A stretch of DNA of 64,000 bases from Ligilactobacillus agilis DSM 20509 (GTDB taxonomy: Bacteria > Bacillota > Bacilli > Lactobacillales > Lactobacillaceae): the NCBI RefSeq assembly GCF_001436215.1, contig NZ_AYYP01000001.1, forward strand, positions 1-64,000, given 5' to 3'. Positions 31,855 through 39,805 of this stretch are shown here, piece by piece. Numbering within the stretch: position 1 is the stretch's first letter; every line of letters starts with the position of its first letter. The position numbers were made by a program, and so were the translations under genes. The notes below the pieces were generated by a model. It did no database searches, was not told the DNA's origin, and saw only the letters and a list, made by a program, of their open reading frames with translations.

Positions 31855-32508
31855 ATGGACTTCGATCAAATTATCACTAGCCGCCGGTCAATCCGTTTCT
31901 TTAGCTCTAAGCCGGTGGCAACCGACCTACTAACCGAAATTTTAACCTTAGCTAACTACGCCCCCTCTTGGTCTGACTCTCAACCTTGGCAGGTCTACCT
32001 GGCTCAAGGCGAGACCTTAGCTAAAATTAAAGCCGCCCACCAAAAGGCAACCGCAGTTAAGCTAGCCACTAGCCCGACCCTTGCTCCCATGCGTCGCCGC
32101 TTTTGGGAAGATTTCGCCCGCGAAAACATGCATAACAATAGCGAAGCTATGCGGGCTTTTGTCGGCGGGGCTGAAAATTTAACCGAATTTAACCAGGCAC
32201 AAACCGACCTCTTTAACGCCCCCGTTATCTGTTACTTGACCATTCCTCAAAAGGCCCCAGACTGGTCCTTATTTGACCTAGGACTTTTCAGCCAAAGCCT
32301 AACCCTTGCTGCCAAGTCCCGCGGCGTCGATAGCATCATCGCCTATGAGTTAATCAAGTATACCGACCAACTCAAGGCTACCCTCCAAATTCCAGCTAGC
32401 GAGAACCTAATTGCCGGTATCGCCCTCGGCTACCGCGACTCCCACGCCCTAAACGATTACCAATCACCCCGCCGGCCGCTAGCCGAATTTGTGCATACTT
32501 TTGACTAA
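31855..32508 (+). CDS. Nitroreductase-family flavoprotein
   Basis: FMN-dependent NAD(P)H oxidoreductase of 217 residues; natural substrate unknown. Family features: SRRSIRFF near the N-terminus (FMN phosphate contact), ANYAPSWSDSQPW, and a C-terminal GIALGYRD stretch. A longer frame begins at 31723 inside the treC end, but it would read through the treC terminator; ATG 31855 with GGAGG is the real start. Single gene with its own cre-containing promoter. Confidence 0.9.
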   Translation: MDFDQIITSRRSIRFFSSKPVATDLLTEILTLANYAPSWSDSQPWQVYLAQGETLAKIKAAHQKATAVKLATSPTLAPMRRRFWEDFARENMHNNSEAMRAFVGGAENLTEFNQAQTDLFNAPVICYLTIPQKAPDWSLFDLGLFSQSLTLAAKSRGVDSIIAYELIKYTDQLKATLQIPASENLIAGIALGYRDSHALNDYQSPRRPLAEFVHTFD

Positions 32509-32513
32509 AAAAG

Positions 32514-32556
32514 ACCCCCGTAATAGCACTTCAATTCCTTGTGTCATTACGGGGGT
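32514..32556. terminator. Strong hairpin after nitroreductase gene
   Basis: An 11-bp perfect stem ACCCCCGTAAT / ATTACGGGGGT with a 21-nt loop. The T run is only on the minus-strand side; on the plus strand no U-tract follows, so it may act mainly on antisense transcripts or merely protect the 3' end. Confidence 0.6.
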
Positions 32557-32624
32557 TACTGCTATTTAAAATTTTCCTTTATAGCTATTGACTTAGACTA
32601 TAGTTTAAGTTGTAAGTTAATAAT

Positions 32625-32638
32625 TGTAAACGATACTA
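32625..32638. promoter_or_regulatory. Distal cre site of GntR gene
   Basis: TGTAAACGATACTA matches 13 of 14 cre positions, about 150 bp upstream of the regulator gene. Confidence 0.5.
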
Positions 32639-32729
32639 TCCGAAAATGCTTTTTAGCCAATAAAAGTTTACTAGTCACCTTATTGGCAACTAGTAAATAA
32701 ATTTTAGCACCAATAACCTATTATTAGGG

Positions 32730-32735
32730 TATAAT
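32730..32735 (+). promoter_or_regulatory. -10 element of GntR regulator gene
   Basis: TATAAT at 32730-32735; the -35 is poor. A cre site lies just downstream. Confidence 0.4.
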
Positions 32736-32751
32736 ATTTATATAAACTTAT

Positions 32752-32765
32752 AGTAAACGGTTTCT
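32752..32765. promoter_or_regulatory. Proximal cre site of GntR gene
   Basis: AGTAAACGGTTTCT matches 12 of 14 cre positions and lies downstream of the -10, a roadblock or repressing position. Confidence 0.55.
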
Positions 32766-32789
32766 TTTTATAATCGGGGGGATTCAAAT

Positions 32790-33500
32790 ATGTTAAAGTA
32801 TCAAAAAGTTGCAAATGATTTAGCCCAAAAAATCGAGGCAAAGGTCTATCCGGAACGACTACCTAAAGAGGAGGAACTAATCGCCGCTTACGGGGTTAGT
32901 CGTAATACCATTAGGTCTGCCCTTGACATTTTAACAAACCAGGGGATTATTCGACGCATCCAGGGTAGTGGCTACTTTGTTAGTTTTCATCCTGATCGTT
33001 TGAATAACGTGATTAATATGTCAAATAAATATGGTTTACGGGATTTAGGCGTTGAAACACCCATTATTTCTAAGGTTCTCACTCTCGAAGTCATCCCAGC
33101 TACCAAGCGAACCGCAGACTTTCTCCAATGTCGACCGGGGACACCTTTATACCACGTGCTTAGACTACGCTACAAAAACAATGAATTAATTAGTCTCGAA
33201 GATGCCTACTACCTTAAAGATGTCGTCCCTTATTTAGACGAAAAGATTTGCCAAAAGGCTATCTACGCTTTCATTATTGAACATTATAATTTAGAAATCA
33301 TCAGTGGTGATGAATATTCCCAGGTACACGTCTTATCCGAACAGGAAGCAAGTCTAACTGGTTTACCCGCGGGAACACCAGCTATGTGCATCGAAGAAGT
33401 TGATTATTTAAAAAACGAGCAACCTTTTAATTACTCTAAAACCCTTTATCTAAAACCTAAACTTACTTTCTACTACCATGTCAGAAATCACCTTCACTAA
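32790..33500 (+). CDS. GntR/UTRA regulator of the adjacent PTS
   Basis: Transcription regulator, 236 residues. N-terminal winged helix (LPKEEELIAAYGVSRNTIRS at about 25-44, then IQGSGYFV) and a UTRA effector domain. It is the close paralogue of the 25646-26359 product. It is convergent with the cellobiose-type PTS genes at 33579-36648, and control of that operon is the natural inference. CGGGGGG precedes the ATG. Double cre sites suggest that its own expression is glucose-sensitive. Confidence 0.87.
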   Translation: MLKYQKVANDLAQKIEAKVYPERLPKEEELIAAYGVSRNTIRSALDILTNQGIIRRIQGSGYFVSFHPDRLNNVINMSNKYGLRDLGVETPIISKVLTLEVIPATKRTADFLQCRPGTPLYHVLRLRYKNNELISLEDAYYLKDVVPYLDEKICQKAIYAFIIEHYNLEIISGDEYSQVHVLSEQEASLTGLPAGTPAMCIEEVDYLKNEQPFNYSKTLYLKPKLTFYYHVRNHLH

Positions 33501-33505
33501 CAAAA

Positions 33506-33553
33506 AAGGGCTTCATACTTGCTAGCTATGTTACTAGCAAATATGAAGCCCTT
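33506..33553. terminator. Bidirectional terminator, GntR gene / EIIC gene
   Basis: Long stem AAGGGCTTCATA.TTGCTAG / CTAGCAA.TATGAAGCCCTT between convergent genes, with a T-rich tract on the minus-strand side. Confidence 0.88.
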
Positions 33554-33578
33554 CAATTTCCTGGGTCATTTTTAACTA

Positions 33579-34952
33579 TTATTTAGCTTGACTAGCAGCC
33601 TGTTCGTTCTTGTAAAGCTTGTTGTCGTAACGCTTGATAAATGGATACCAAATTACGGCTGCGATAACAGCTGTTACAACGGCTAAGACAGCACCACGCC
33701 AACTTTGGGTTGCAATGAAGCCCCCTAAACCGATTGGAGTTGGCCAAGGTTGTTGAACGGTAATCTTAGGAACAAGGTGACTAGCGATTGCAGCGTAAGT
33801 AACTACGGCCGTAGTCATTGGTGCAAGTGCAAATGGAATGGCAACATCAATGTTGTAAACGATTGGTAGCCCAAACAAGATTGGTTCATTGATGTTGAAT
33901 AATCCTGGAACAATAGCCAGTTTACCTAACTCACGTAATTGCACAGAACGAGCTCTAAAGCACATGTACAAAACAACACCTAAAGTTGCACCTGAACCAC
34001 CAAGTAAAACAAAGGCATTAGCAAATTCACCAGCGAAAACATGGTAGCCACCAGCGTTATTAGCAGCTAAGTTAGAAAGTGTAAATGCTTGGTAGAAACT
34101 TGAAATGATAGTGGCACCGTGAATACCAACGAACCATAGCAAAGCAATTAAGAAGAAGATAATTGCAACTCCCCACCAAGAATCAACTAACTTAGAAACG
34201 AAGGAAAATGGAATATAAAGAACGTTGAAAATATCTGTTCCCATCATGACTAAAATTCCATCAATAATCCCAACAACAAAAGCAATCATGAAGCCAGGCA
34301 ATAAGGCAGTGAAGGAATCAGCAACACCCTTTGGCACCGAGTCAGGCATTTTAATACCCCAACCTTTTTTAACAACCATACGGTAAATTTGAACTGCTAA
34401 GGTTCCAATGATTAAACCAGTAAAGATCCCAGTAGCTCCCAACCGGGCAAAACCTGAGGCACTAGCACCATACCCGCTAATAACAGCGCTTCCAGATTCA
34501 ACCGCTTTTTTACTTGCGTTGGTCAAGAAAGATGCTTTACCATCTGTCCACACATATTGAGGGATGGTGATAAAGAAACCAAAGAGTGCTAAAAACATCC
34601 CGTTTAATGGATCAACATCAATCTTTTCTTCGTCACGATAAATCTTAGTGAAGTTAAACGCAAACGAACCTGCAAAGTAAATAGCGATAAAGCCCATAAC
34701 GGCATTGTAGATGTTAGAGTAGAGGTCTTGGAAGCGACCTAAAGTATTGTTATAAAAATCTACAAACCAGTCAGCGGTAATAATCAGTTGCAAGTTACTT
34801 AAGATCAAAAACATAGAACCAACAATAGTAAATGAAATAACTGTAAATCCGGCGGCCATAACGGCACGGACAAAGCGGAAGTTAGCAAACTTCCCCATTG
34901 GACCCACAATGTGCTTGTTCAAAAAATCTTGAAAGCCAGAACTTGATGCCAT
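33579..34952 (-). CDS. celB: Lactose/cellobiose-family PTS EIIC
   Basis: Membrane permease of a beta-glucoside PTS (cellobiose, chitobiose or related), 457 residues with about ten membrane segments. Family features include FNINEPILFGLPIVYN and the WFVGIHGATI region. The ATG follows GAGGAGG. It is the last gene of a minus-strand operon (EIIB, EIIA, membrane protein, EIIC). No phospho-beta-glucosidase is encoded in the window, so the hydrolase must be elsewhere. Confidence 0.92.
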   Translation of the reverse strand: MASSSGFQDFLNKHIVGPMGKFANFRFVRAVMAAGFTVISFTIVGSMFLILSNLQLIITADWFVDFYNNTLGRFQDLYSNIYNAVMGFIAIYFAGSFAFNFTKIYRDEEKIDVDPLNGMFLALFGFFITIPQYVWTDGKASFLTNASKKAVESGSAVISGYGASASGFARLGATGIFTGLIIGTLAVQIYRMVVKKGWGIKMPDSVPKGVADSFTALLPGFMIAFVVGIIDGILVMMGTDIFNVLYIPFSFVSKLVDSWWGVAIIFFLIALLWFVGIHGATIISSFYQAFTLSNLAANNAGGYHVFAGEFANAFVLLGGSGATLGVVLYMCFRARSVQLRELGKLAIVPGLFNINEPILFGLPIVYNIDVAIPFALAPMTTAVVTYAAIASHLVPKITVQQPWPTPIGLGGFIATQSWRGAVLAVVTAVIAAVIWYPFIKRYDNKLYKNEQAASQAK

Positions 34953-34968
34953 GAGAGTTCCTCCTCAA

Positions 34969-35466
34969 CTAATTTTTAATATGATTTTTCTTAAAAGCGG
35001 AAATAACCTTGTAATACTTATCTGAATTTGTTTTGACAGCTTGAAGTCTATTTAACACCATGATTGCACCAAAAATCCCGATTAATAAAATCATCGTAAT
35101 AATAGCTCTAGCATTTTTAGCGCTTACAAACGGAAATACACTAGCTGCCAAGGGTGTAAAACAAATAATCCCTAGTAGTAAGTTCAGCGTCAGTTGAACT
35201 AGAAAGTAAAAAGTCGTCTTAGGTGCATCCGTTGTTTTGCTTTGCAACTTACCAGCTATCTCCATTGAAGATAGTAAGTTTAAAACAACCATCACTAACG
35301 GAATATATAATGTCCAACTTTGATAAGAAAAAGCCACTAAGGCCCAAGCCGCATTAACAAAGAAATAAGCCGCTGAAAGATACCGCACCATCATGAAACG
35401 GTTAAAGTGCATGTACTTTAAGCTTTCTTCTAGCTTTTGCTTATCTACTCTTTCTTCTCTAGTCAT
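34969..35466 (-). CDS. Small membrane protein inside PTS operon
   Basis: Not a named family. The 165-residue protein has four predicted membrane segments (about 28-50, 52-68, 85-112, 120-142) and charged ends. It has a strong AGGAGG site and sits between EIIA and EIIC with short gaps (28 and 16 bp), so it is an integral member of the operon. It might assist EIIC assembly or sugar specificity (inference). Confidence 0.7.
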   Translation of the reverse strand: MTREERVDKQKLEESLKYMHFNRFMMVRYLSAAYFFVNAAWALVAFSYQSWTLYIPLVMVVLNLLSSMEIAGKLQSKTTDAPKTTFYFLVQLTLNLLLGIICFTPLAASVFPFVSAKNARAIITMILLIGIFGAIMVLNRLQAVKTNSDKYYKVISAFKKNHIKN

Positions 35467-35494
35467 CTTAATACCTCCTACTAGGAATTAACGT

Positions 35495-35860
35495 TTACTC
35501 AGTAGTTAAACTTTTTGACTTATACAGTAATTCATATAAATCAACCATTTCTCCTGCTAGGTCACGGAACGTAATGGCGTTCATCATATGATCTTGGGAG
35601 TGAACTGTTAACAAAGTGACCTTGGCATGTTGCCCTTGTGCTTCTTTAGTTAACATATCTGTTTGGGTATTATGGGCTTCTACTAAAGCTTCATCAGCTG
35701 CTTTTAATTTTGTGCGAGCTTCTTCAATCTTGCCCGCTTTAGCCGCACGAATAGCTTCAAAAGATAGGCTTTTAGCGTTACCGCCATTAATAATCAAGCC
35801 CATAGTTACTTCTAACTGCTTTTGTTCTTCTTCAGGCGTTAATTTCTTTTCTTCTGCCAT
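35495..35860 (-). CDS. Lactose/cellobiose-family PTS EIIA
   Basis: Cytoplasmic phosphocarrier from HPr to EIIB; 121 residues, all-helical trimer in the family. The active histidine lies in the VHSQDHMM motif (His87 and His91). The Lys/Glu-rich N-terminus is ordinary for cellobiose types. Second gene of the operon. Confidence 0.93.
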   Translation of the reverse strand: MAEEKKLTPEEEQKQLEVTMGLIINGGNAKSLSFEAIRAAKAGKIEEARTKLKAADEALVEAHNTQTDMLTKEAQGQHAKVTLLTVHSQDHMMNAITFRDLAGEMVDLYELLYKSKSLTTE

Positions 35861-35882
35861 AGTTAAACCCTCTAACTCTAAA

Positions 35883-36218
35883 TTATTTCCCCATTAATTT
35901 ATCCGCTTGTGCAAGTACAGTTTTTCCATCCATCATACCGTAAGCACGCATATCAATCACATCAAATGGGATATCCTTACCGCCTTCACCACGGCCCTTT
36001 AGTTTGTTTTCAAAATCAGCACGCATATATGCAACTTGTGGTCCTAATAAAACTACGTCAATCTTCATTGTATCCAGTTTTTGGTCAGCTTCACTAGCTG
36101 AGCATGCAAAGATTTCAGTATCGCGCCCTTGAGCCTTTGCTTCATCTTGCATCTTCTTAACCAATACACTAGTACTCATACCAGCAGCGCAGTTTAACAT
36201 AATAGTTTCTTTTGCCAT
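35883..36218 (-). CDS. Lactose/cellobiose-family PTS EIIB (first)
   Basis: Phosphocarrier with active Cys10 in LNCAAGMSTS, 111 residues. First gene of the EIIB-EIIA-membrane protein-EIIC operon. Its upstream region has a good promoter, a cre site and a perfect 12-bp palindrome, so this is the operon's main promoter. Homologous to the neighbouring EIIB at 36313. Confidence 0.93.
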   Translation of the reverse strand: MAKETIMLNCAAGMSTSVLVKKMQDEAKAQGRDTEIFACSASEADQKLDTMKIDVVLLGPQVAYMRADFENKLKGRGEGGKDIPFDVIDMRAYGMMDGKTVLAQADKLMGK

Positions 36219-36246
36219 AATAATAGCCTCCTAAAATCTTTCGGTT

Positions 36247-36260
36247 ATTAACCGCTTTCA
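36247..36260. promoter_or_regulatory. cre site of the cellobiose-type PTS operon
   Basis: The plus-strand sequence ATTAACCGCTTTCA (minus strand TGAAAGCGGTTAAT) matches 12 of 14 cre positions, downstream of the -10 element. Confidence 0.55.
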
Positions 36261-36268
36261 ACGGTATA

Positions 36269-36297
36269 AATATAACACATTGGTACAAATTTGTAAA
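36269..36297 (-). promoter_or_regulatory. PTS operon promoter with palindromic operator
   Basis: Minus strand TTTACA (36292-36297), 17-bp spacer, TATATT (36269-36274). The perfect palindrome TACAAATTTGTA (36284-36295) overlaps the -35, a likely site for the GntR/UTRA regulator. Confidence 0.6.
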
Positions 36298-36312
36298 GAC
36301 CCAAGGAATTTT

Positions 36313-36648
36313 TTATTTTTGATTTTCTTTAATTAACTGCTTCGCCCTAGCCAAAACAGCCGCGCCACGTAAGCGGCCGTAATCCAAGGAATTAATGACT
36401 TCAAAAGGAATTGCTTTTCCATTTGGACCTTTATCCTTAAGGAACTCTTCTAGTCTTGCAGCCATAAAAGCTAATTGCGGCCCTAACATAACCACATCAT
36501 AAGTTTCAAACTGCAAATGTTGCATTAATGCTTCGGCTGCCATTGCCCTAATTTCTACATCATCTCCCTGCTTACGAGCAGCCTTTTTCATCTGTTCAAC
36601 TAAAACGCTTGAACTCATTCCCGCCCCGCAACAAATCATGATTTTCAT
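36313..36648 (-). CDS. Lactose/cellobiose-family PTS EIIB (second)
   Basis: A second EIIB phosphocarrier of 111 residues with Cys7 in ICCGAGMSSS. It shares the MLGPQ(L/V)A(F/Y)M and GK.IPFEVI blocks with the 35883 product but is clearly diverged. It lies upstream of the main operon promoter with its own GGAGG site and no EIIA or EIIC of its own. It may use the same EIIC with another sugar, or serve a regulatory phosphorylation role. Confidence 0.9.
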   Translation of the reverse strand: MKIMICCGAGMSSSVLVEQMKKAARKQGDDVEIRAMAAEALMQHLQFETYDVVMLGPQLAFMAARLEEFLKDKGPNGKAIPFEVINSLDYGRLRGAAVLARAKQLIKENQK

Positions 36649-36669
36649 AAAAAAACCTCCGTAATATAG

Positions 36670-36705
36670 TTGGTACTTGAATAATTAATACCAATAAATT
36701 ATAAT
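36670..36705 (+). promoter_or_regulatory. SemiSWEET promoter with inverted repeat
   Basis: TTGAAT (36677-36682), 17-bp spacer, TATAAT (36700-36705) on the plus strand. An inverted repeat TTGGTA (36670-36675) / TACCAA (36689-36694) brackets the -35. TTGGTAC also occurs at the PTS operon promoter (36281-36286). Confidence 0.6.
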
Positions 36706-36751
36706 ACTTTTGAAAAACAAAATAAACCGCTTACTTACGGAGGTAAACTTT

Positions 36752-36991
36752 ATGATTGGTACTATCGCTGGAATCCTAACCACCCTCGCCTTTGTTCCCC
36801 AGGTAATTAAAGTTGTCAAAACTAAAGATACAGCTGCGCTGTCATTAGGTATGTATTCCATTCAAGTTCTCGGTATTGCCCTCTGGTTAATCTATGGCCT
36901 ATCTATTAGCGACTTCGCCTTGATTTCAGCCAATGCTGTCACCCTCTGCTTATCACTAACCATCCTTGGTTATAAATTGCGCTATCGTTAG
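36752..36991 (+). CDS. SemiSWEET (PQ-loop) small transporter
   Basis: A 79-residue three-helix membrane protein of the SemiSWEET/PQ-loop family, which dimerise to form a sugar facilitator. The PQ motif is in TTLAFVPQVIKVVKTKDT (about 10-27), with conserved SL.MYSIQV following. The start is ATG 36752 after ACGGAGG; a 14-codon upstream extension lacks a site. Divergent from a cellobiose-family EIIB and possibly co-regulated, so a role in sugar passage (uptake or overflow export) is inferred. Confidence 0.85.
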   Translation: MIGTIAGILTTLAFVPQVIKVVKTKDTAALSLGMYSIQVLGIALWLIYGLSISDFALISANAVTLCLSLTILGYKLRYR

Positions 36992-37018
36992 TAATCTGAC
37001 TAACTTTCTAAAATAAAA

Positions 37019-37054
37019 GACGCTAAAGCCAACATCATTGTCGACTTTAGCGTC
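37019..37054. terminator. Bidirectional terminator, SemiSWEET / OCD genes
   Basis: A 10-bp stem GACGCTAAAG / CTTTAGCGTC between convergent genes, with adjoining T-rich sequence. Confidence 0.75.
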
Positions 37055-37076
37055 CTTTATATTTACTTACTTTTAT

Positions 37077-38042
37077 TTACCCTTGAATTTTACGGACAAT
37101 CTTATCTGCAACAACCACGTCCAAAGCCGAGGTCCCGACCGTCTTAAAGACCGTGATGTCTTTGGCACTTTGCCGGCCTAGCTCTGGGTGTGAGACCAAC
37201 TGGCCTAACTCGCCACTAAGATCCTCTTTTGTGATGGTTCCTTTTTCTAAGGCACCAACCACGTCACCAGCTTCTGCTAAGACCCCATCATCGGTATCGG
37301 TGAAAATTTTTGCAGCTTTAACCAAGGCTGTTTCTGGTAGCTCGTGCATCTCTAAGGTATAAGCACCCACCCCATTGATATGACAACCTGGCTTAACTAG
37401 ACTCCCATCAAAAGTTGGCACCTTAGCGGTTGTAACGGTGGTAATTACGTCACATTCACCCACAACGGCATTAACGTCGGCTACGGCTTCAAATTCAACC
37501 CCAAAGGCAGCTAAACTAGTTGCAACTTCCTTGGCAAAGGCTTGGGCGCGAGCTTGGTCAATGTCAAAGATATACATTTTTTCAAAATTGCGCACAGTCA
37601 ACATCGCCCGGAGCTGTTGGAAGCCTTGACCTCCAGTCCCAATTAAAAGTCCGATTTTTGCATCTTTTCTAGCCAATAAATCGGTGGCTGCCCCTTGAAC
37701 CGCCCCAGTTCGTAACTGGGTTAAAAAGGTCCCATCTAAAACCGCGTTAACAATCCCTGTTTTCGCATCCATTGTCAGCATGGTGGCCGGAACTGATGGC
37801 AGGTTAGCCTTAATATTATCTGGAAAAACAGAGACAATCTTAATTCCCAAGGCTGGGGTGCTACCACTTACGTAGCCGGGCATAAAGAGGGCTTGGCCGT
37901 TATTTTCCGGCACATCAATGTTAGTCCGTAAGGGAATGTCGGCCCGGCCAGCGGAATAGAGCTCTAGGGCTTCCTTACAAGCGGCGATCGCTTCTTCCAT
38001 GGAAAAATTAGCAGCAATTTGTTCTTTGTCTAAATATTGCAT
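37077..38042 (-). CDS. Ornithine cyclodeaminase / mu-crystallin family enzyme
   Basis: NAD(P)-dependent amino acid or imine-type dehydrogenase, 321 residues. The Rossmann motif GTGGQG lies near residue 130; the substrate Lys stretch GIKIVSVFP (about 68-76) and a later INGVGAYTLEMHEL (active Asp replaced in this stretch) are visible. The family includes ornithine cyclodeaminase, alanine dehydrogenase and ketimine reductase, so the substrate is open. The start is ATG 38042 just after the TSUP stop; a 22-codon extension overlaps that gene. Last gene of a three-gene operon with a TSUP transporter and a TrmB-like regulator. Confidence 0.85.
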   Translation of the reverse strand: MQYLDKEQIAANFSMEEAIAACKEALELYSAGRADIPLRTNIDVPENNGQALFMPGYVSGSTPALGIKIVSVFPDNIKANLPSVPATMLTMDAKTGIVNAVLDGTFLTQLRTGAVQGAATDLLARKDAKIGLLIGTGGQGFQQLRAMLTVRNFEKMYIFDIDQARAQAFAKEVATSLAAFGVEFEAVADVNAVVGECDVITTVTTAKVPTFDGSLVKPGCHINGVGAYTLEMHELPETALVKAAKIFTDTDDGVLAEAGDVVGALEKGTITKEDLSGELGQLVSHPELGRQSAKDITVFKTVGTSALDVVVADKIVRKIQG

Positions 38043-38046
38043 TAGC

Positions 38047-38913
38047 TTAAGCCTCACTTTCTTTACGACCAGCCATAAATAATGATACAGCTGAATAGAG
38101 TAACACAACTAAAACCACCCATTGGAGCATTTGGGTATTCAAACTCTTAACTAAGAAGACGGCAATTAAGACGCCGATTACCCCGAAAACTGACATCATG
38201 GTAATCTTGCGTGAGTAGTCTTGTAACTTGATAAATTGCATACTTCCAATTGAAACAGAAAAGGTACATGCCCCCATCATGATTGGGAAGGCGGCTGCGG
38301 GATTCATCCCCATCGCGTAAACAGTCGCCATCGTTAGGGCATAAGAACCAATCCCAATATTATTTAAAGCCCCATAAACAAACATCAACAAACCAGTTAG
38401 AACCAGCTTAGTTCCAGTTAATTCCGTTGCGGTCCCGTTAGCAGGAATCCAGTTGAATTTTCCAGCTAAAATTAAGAGACTGGCTACTAATAACCCGACC
38501 ACCACGAAATTCTTGATTACTTTTTCTGGTAACTTAACCACAAAGTATGGCCCGACATAAGCGCCGATAACTTGGCAGACGATACAAACCAATAGGGTGG
38601 TTACCCCAACTGAAATACTGTTAATGTAGGCCAAAGCCATTACAAAGACAGGAATTACACACTGAGTGTTAAGTGTTCCTGGTAATTTCTTCATTGAGAC
38701 CCACTTAGCTTTCGGATAGAGTGCCGTAGAAATCGCAAAGTCGGAAATTCCAAAGGTCGACAAGAAATAAATAATTACTTGCGCAATTGGTGTCCAAATT
38801 GTGCTTGCTGGTTCTGACATCACTTCATCCTTGTGCTTGATTAAATCCTTAACTAAGGTATAGATAAATAACAAGTTAATAATTACGATTGCAGTTAATA
38901 AAATCGTTAACAT
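38047..38913 (-). CDS. TSUP (TauE/SafE) family permease
   Basis: Integral membrane protein of 288 residues with about eight segments, matching the TauE/SafE sulfite/organic-anion exporter family (two repeated halves, YGALNNIGIGSYAL in the second). Members move sulfite, sulfoacetate or organic acids. ATG 38913 is chosen for its GAGGGGG site; an upstream TTG lacks one. In an operon with an OCD-family enzyme, so the cargo could be an amino- or sulfo-acid linked to that reaction (inference). Confidence 0.8.
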   Translation of the reverse strand: MLTILLTAIVIINLLFIYTLVKDLIKHKDEVMSEPASTIWTPIAQVIIYFLSTFGISDFAISTALYPKAKWVSMKKLPGTLNTQCVIPVFVMALAYINSISVGVTTLLVCIVCQVIGAYVGPYFVVKLPEKVIKNFVVVGLLVASLLILAGKFNWIPANGTATELTGTKLVLTGLLMFVYGALNNIGIGSYALTMATVYAMGMNPAAAFPIMMGACTFSVSIGSMQFIKLQDYSRKITMMSVFGVIGVLIAVFLVKSLNTQMLQWVVLVVLLYSAVSLFMAGRKESEA

Positions 38914-38936
38914 AAGGCTTTCCCCCTCGATGTTTA

Positions 38937-39740
38937 TCAATCAAAATAAATGTTGCGAACATCTGCTAAATCAGCCCCAAAGACCTCCCTAGCCTCTTTA
39001 TCTAATTTATTCAGTGTTCTTAGATTATAAGCATCATGCAAAACATATTCTTGGGCCATAAAGACCATCGAGCTATTTTGCGTCCACAGTAAGTCACTAC
39101 CTGCTTCCTCACTAATGCGCCCCGAAACAACGGCTTGACTATCCGCTACCACGCTAAGCCAACGACCGTGATAATCGGCCTTTTTAGCTGCTTCAAAGTA
39201 GTGTTTATAATAGCGCCTAAAGGGCAATGAGTAGCGATGGTGCTGACTGAAAAGAATGACCACAAAATCATGCAGTCTACTTTCAGCTCGCTCTAAAGCT
39301 TTAATTAACGGCGGGGTTAAATCCTCGGTGTATATCTGAACGTACAGACTTTTTTGCGCAGTCTGAATCTCATACAAGGCCCGCTCCATGGCTTGCTCAT
39401 AGCTTGCTAACTGCCAAACCGGAGCCTTATCAACCTTGGTGTCTAGCTGGGTTAAGTTTTCCCTTACGTCTTGAATATGCTTTTGCCGATCCAAATCCAA
39501 CTTAGCCACTAACTCCTTTAAGGTTAAACTCCGATAAACGATGGGTTCTTCCTTCGATTGGAAAATTAGGCCCTTTTCGACTAGACTAGATAAAAGGGGA
39601 TAAATTTTTGAGCGCGCAATCCCCGAATCCTTACTAATCTTATAGCCCGTCTTGCCATCTTCCTTATAAATCGTTAAAAAAACCCGGGCTTCATTGGGAC
39701 TGAGCCCAATTTTTTCTAAAGCTGTAAGTGCTTTTTCCAA
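38937..39740 (-). CDS. TrmB-type transcriptional regulator
   Basis: DNA-binding regulator of 267 residues. The N-terminal winged helix (ALEKIGLSPNEARVFLTIYK, then KISKDSGIARSKIYPLLSSL) and a C-terminal ligand-type domain are of the TrmB group. Start: the open frame extends 29 codons further, but a promoter (-35 39800-39805, -10 39777-39782) lies inside that extension and an AGAAGG site points to TTG 39740. First gene of the regulator-TSUP-OCD operon, so it probably autoregulates. A cre site overlaps the promoter. Confidence 0.82.
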   Translation of the reverse strand: MEKALTALEKIGLSPNEARVFLTIYKEDGKTGYKISKDSGIARSKIYPLLSSLVEKGLIFQSKEEPIVYRSLTLKELVAKLDLDRQKHIQDVRENLTQLDTKVDKAPVWQLASYEQAMERALYEIQTAQKSLYVQIYTEDLTPPLIKALERAESRLHDFVVILFSQHHRYSLPFRRYYKHYFEAAKKADYHGRWLSVVADSQAVVSGRISEEAGSDLLWTQNSSMVFMAQEYVLHDAYNLRTLNKLDKEAREVFGADLADVRNIYFD

Positions 39741-39776
39741 AATCACACCTTCTTTTAGTAGTTCCTTACGGTAACT

Positions 39777-39805
39777 ACTATATAGCTTTGAAAACGATTT
39801 GTCTA
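39777..39805 (-). promoter_or_regulatory. Promoter of TrmB-TSUP-OCD operon with cre
   Basis: Minus strand TAGACA, 17-bp spacer, TATAGT. A cre-like TGAAAACGATTTGT (39789-39802, 12 of 14) occupies the spacer and part of the -35. Confidence 0.6.
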
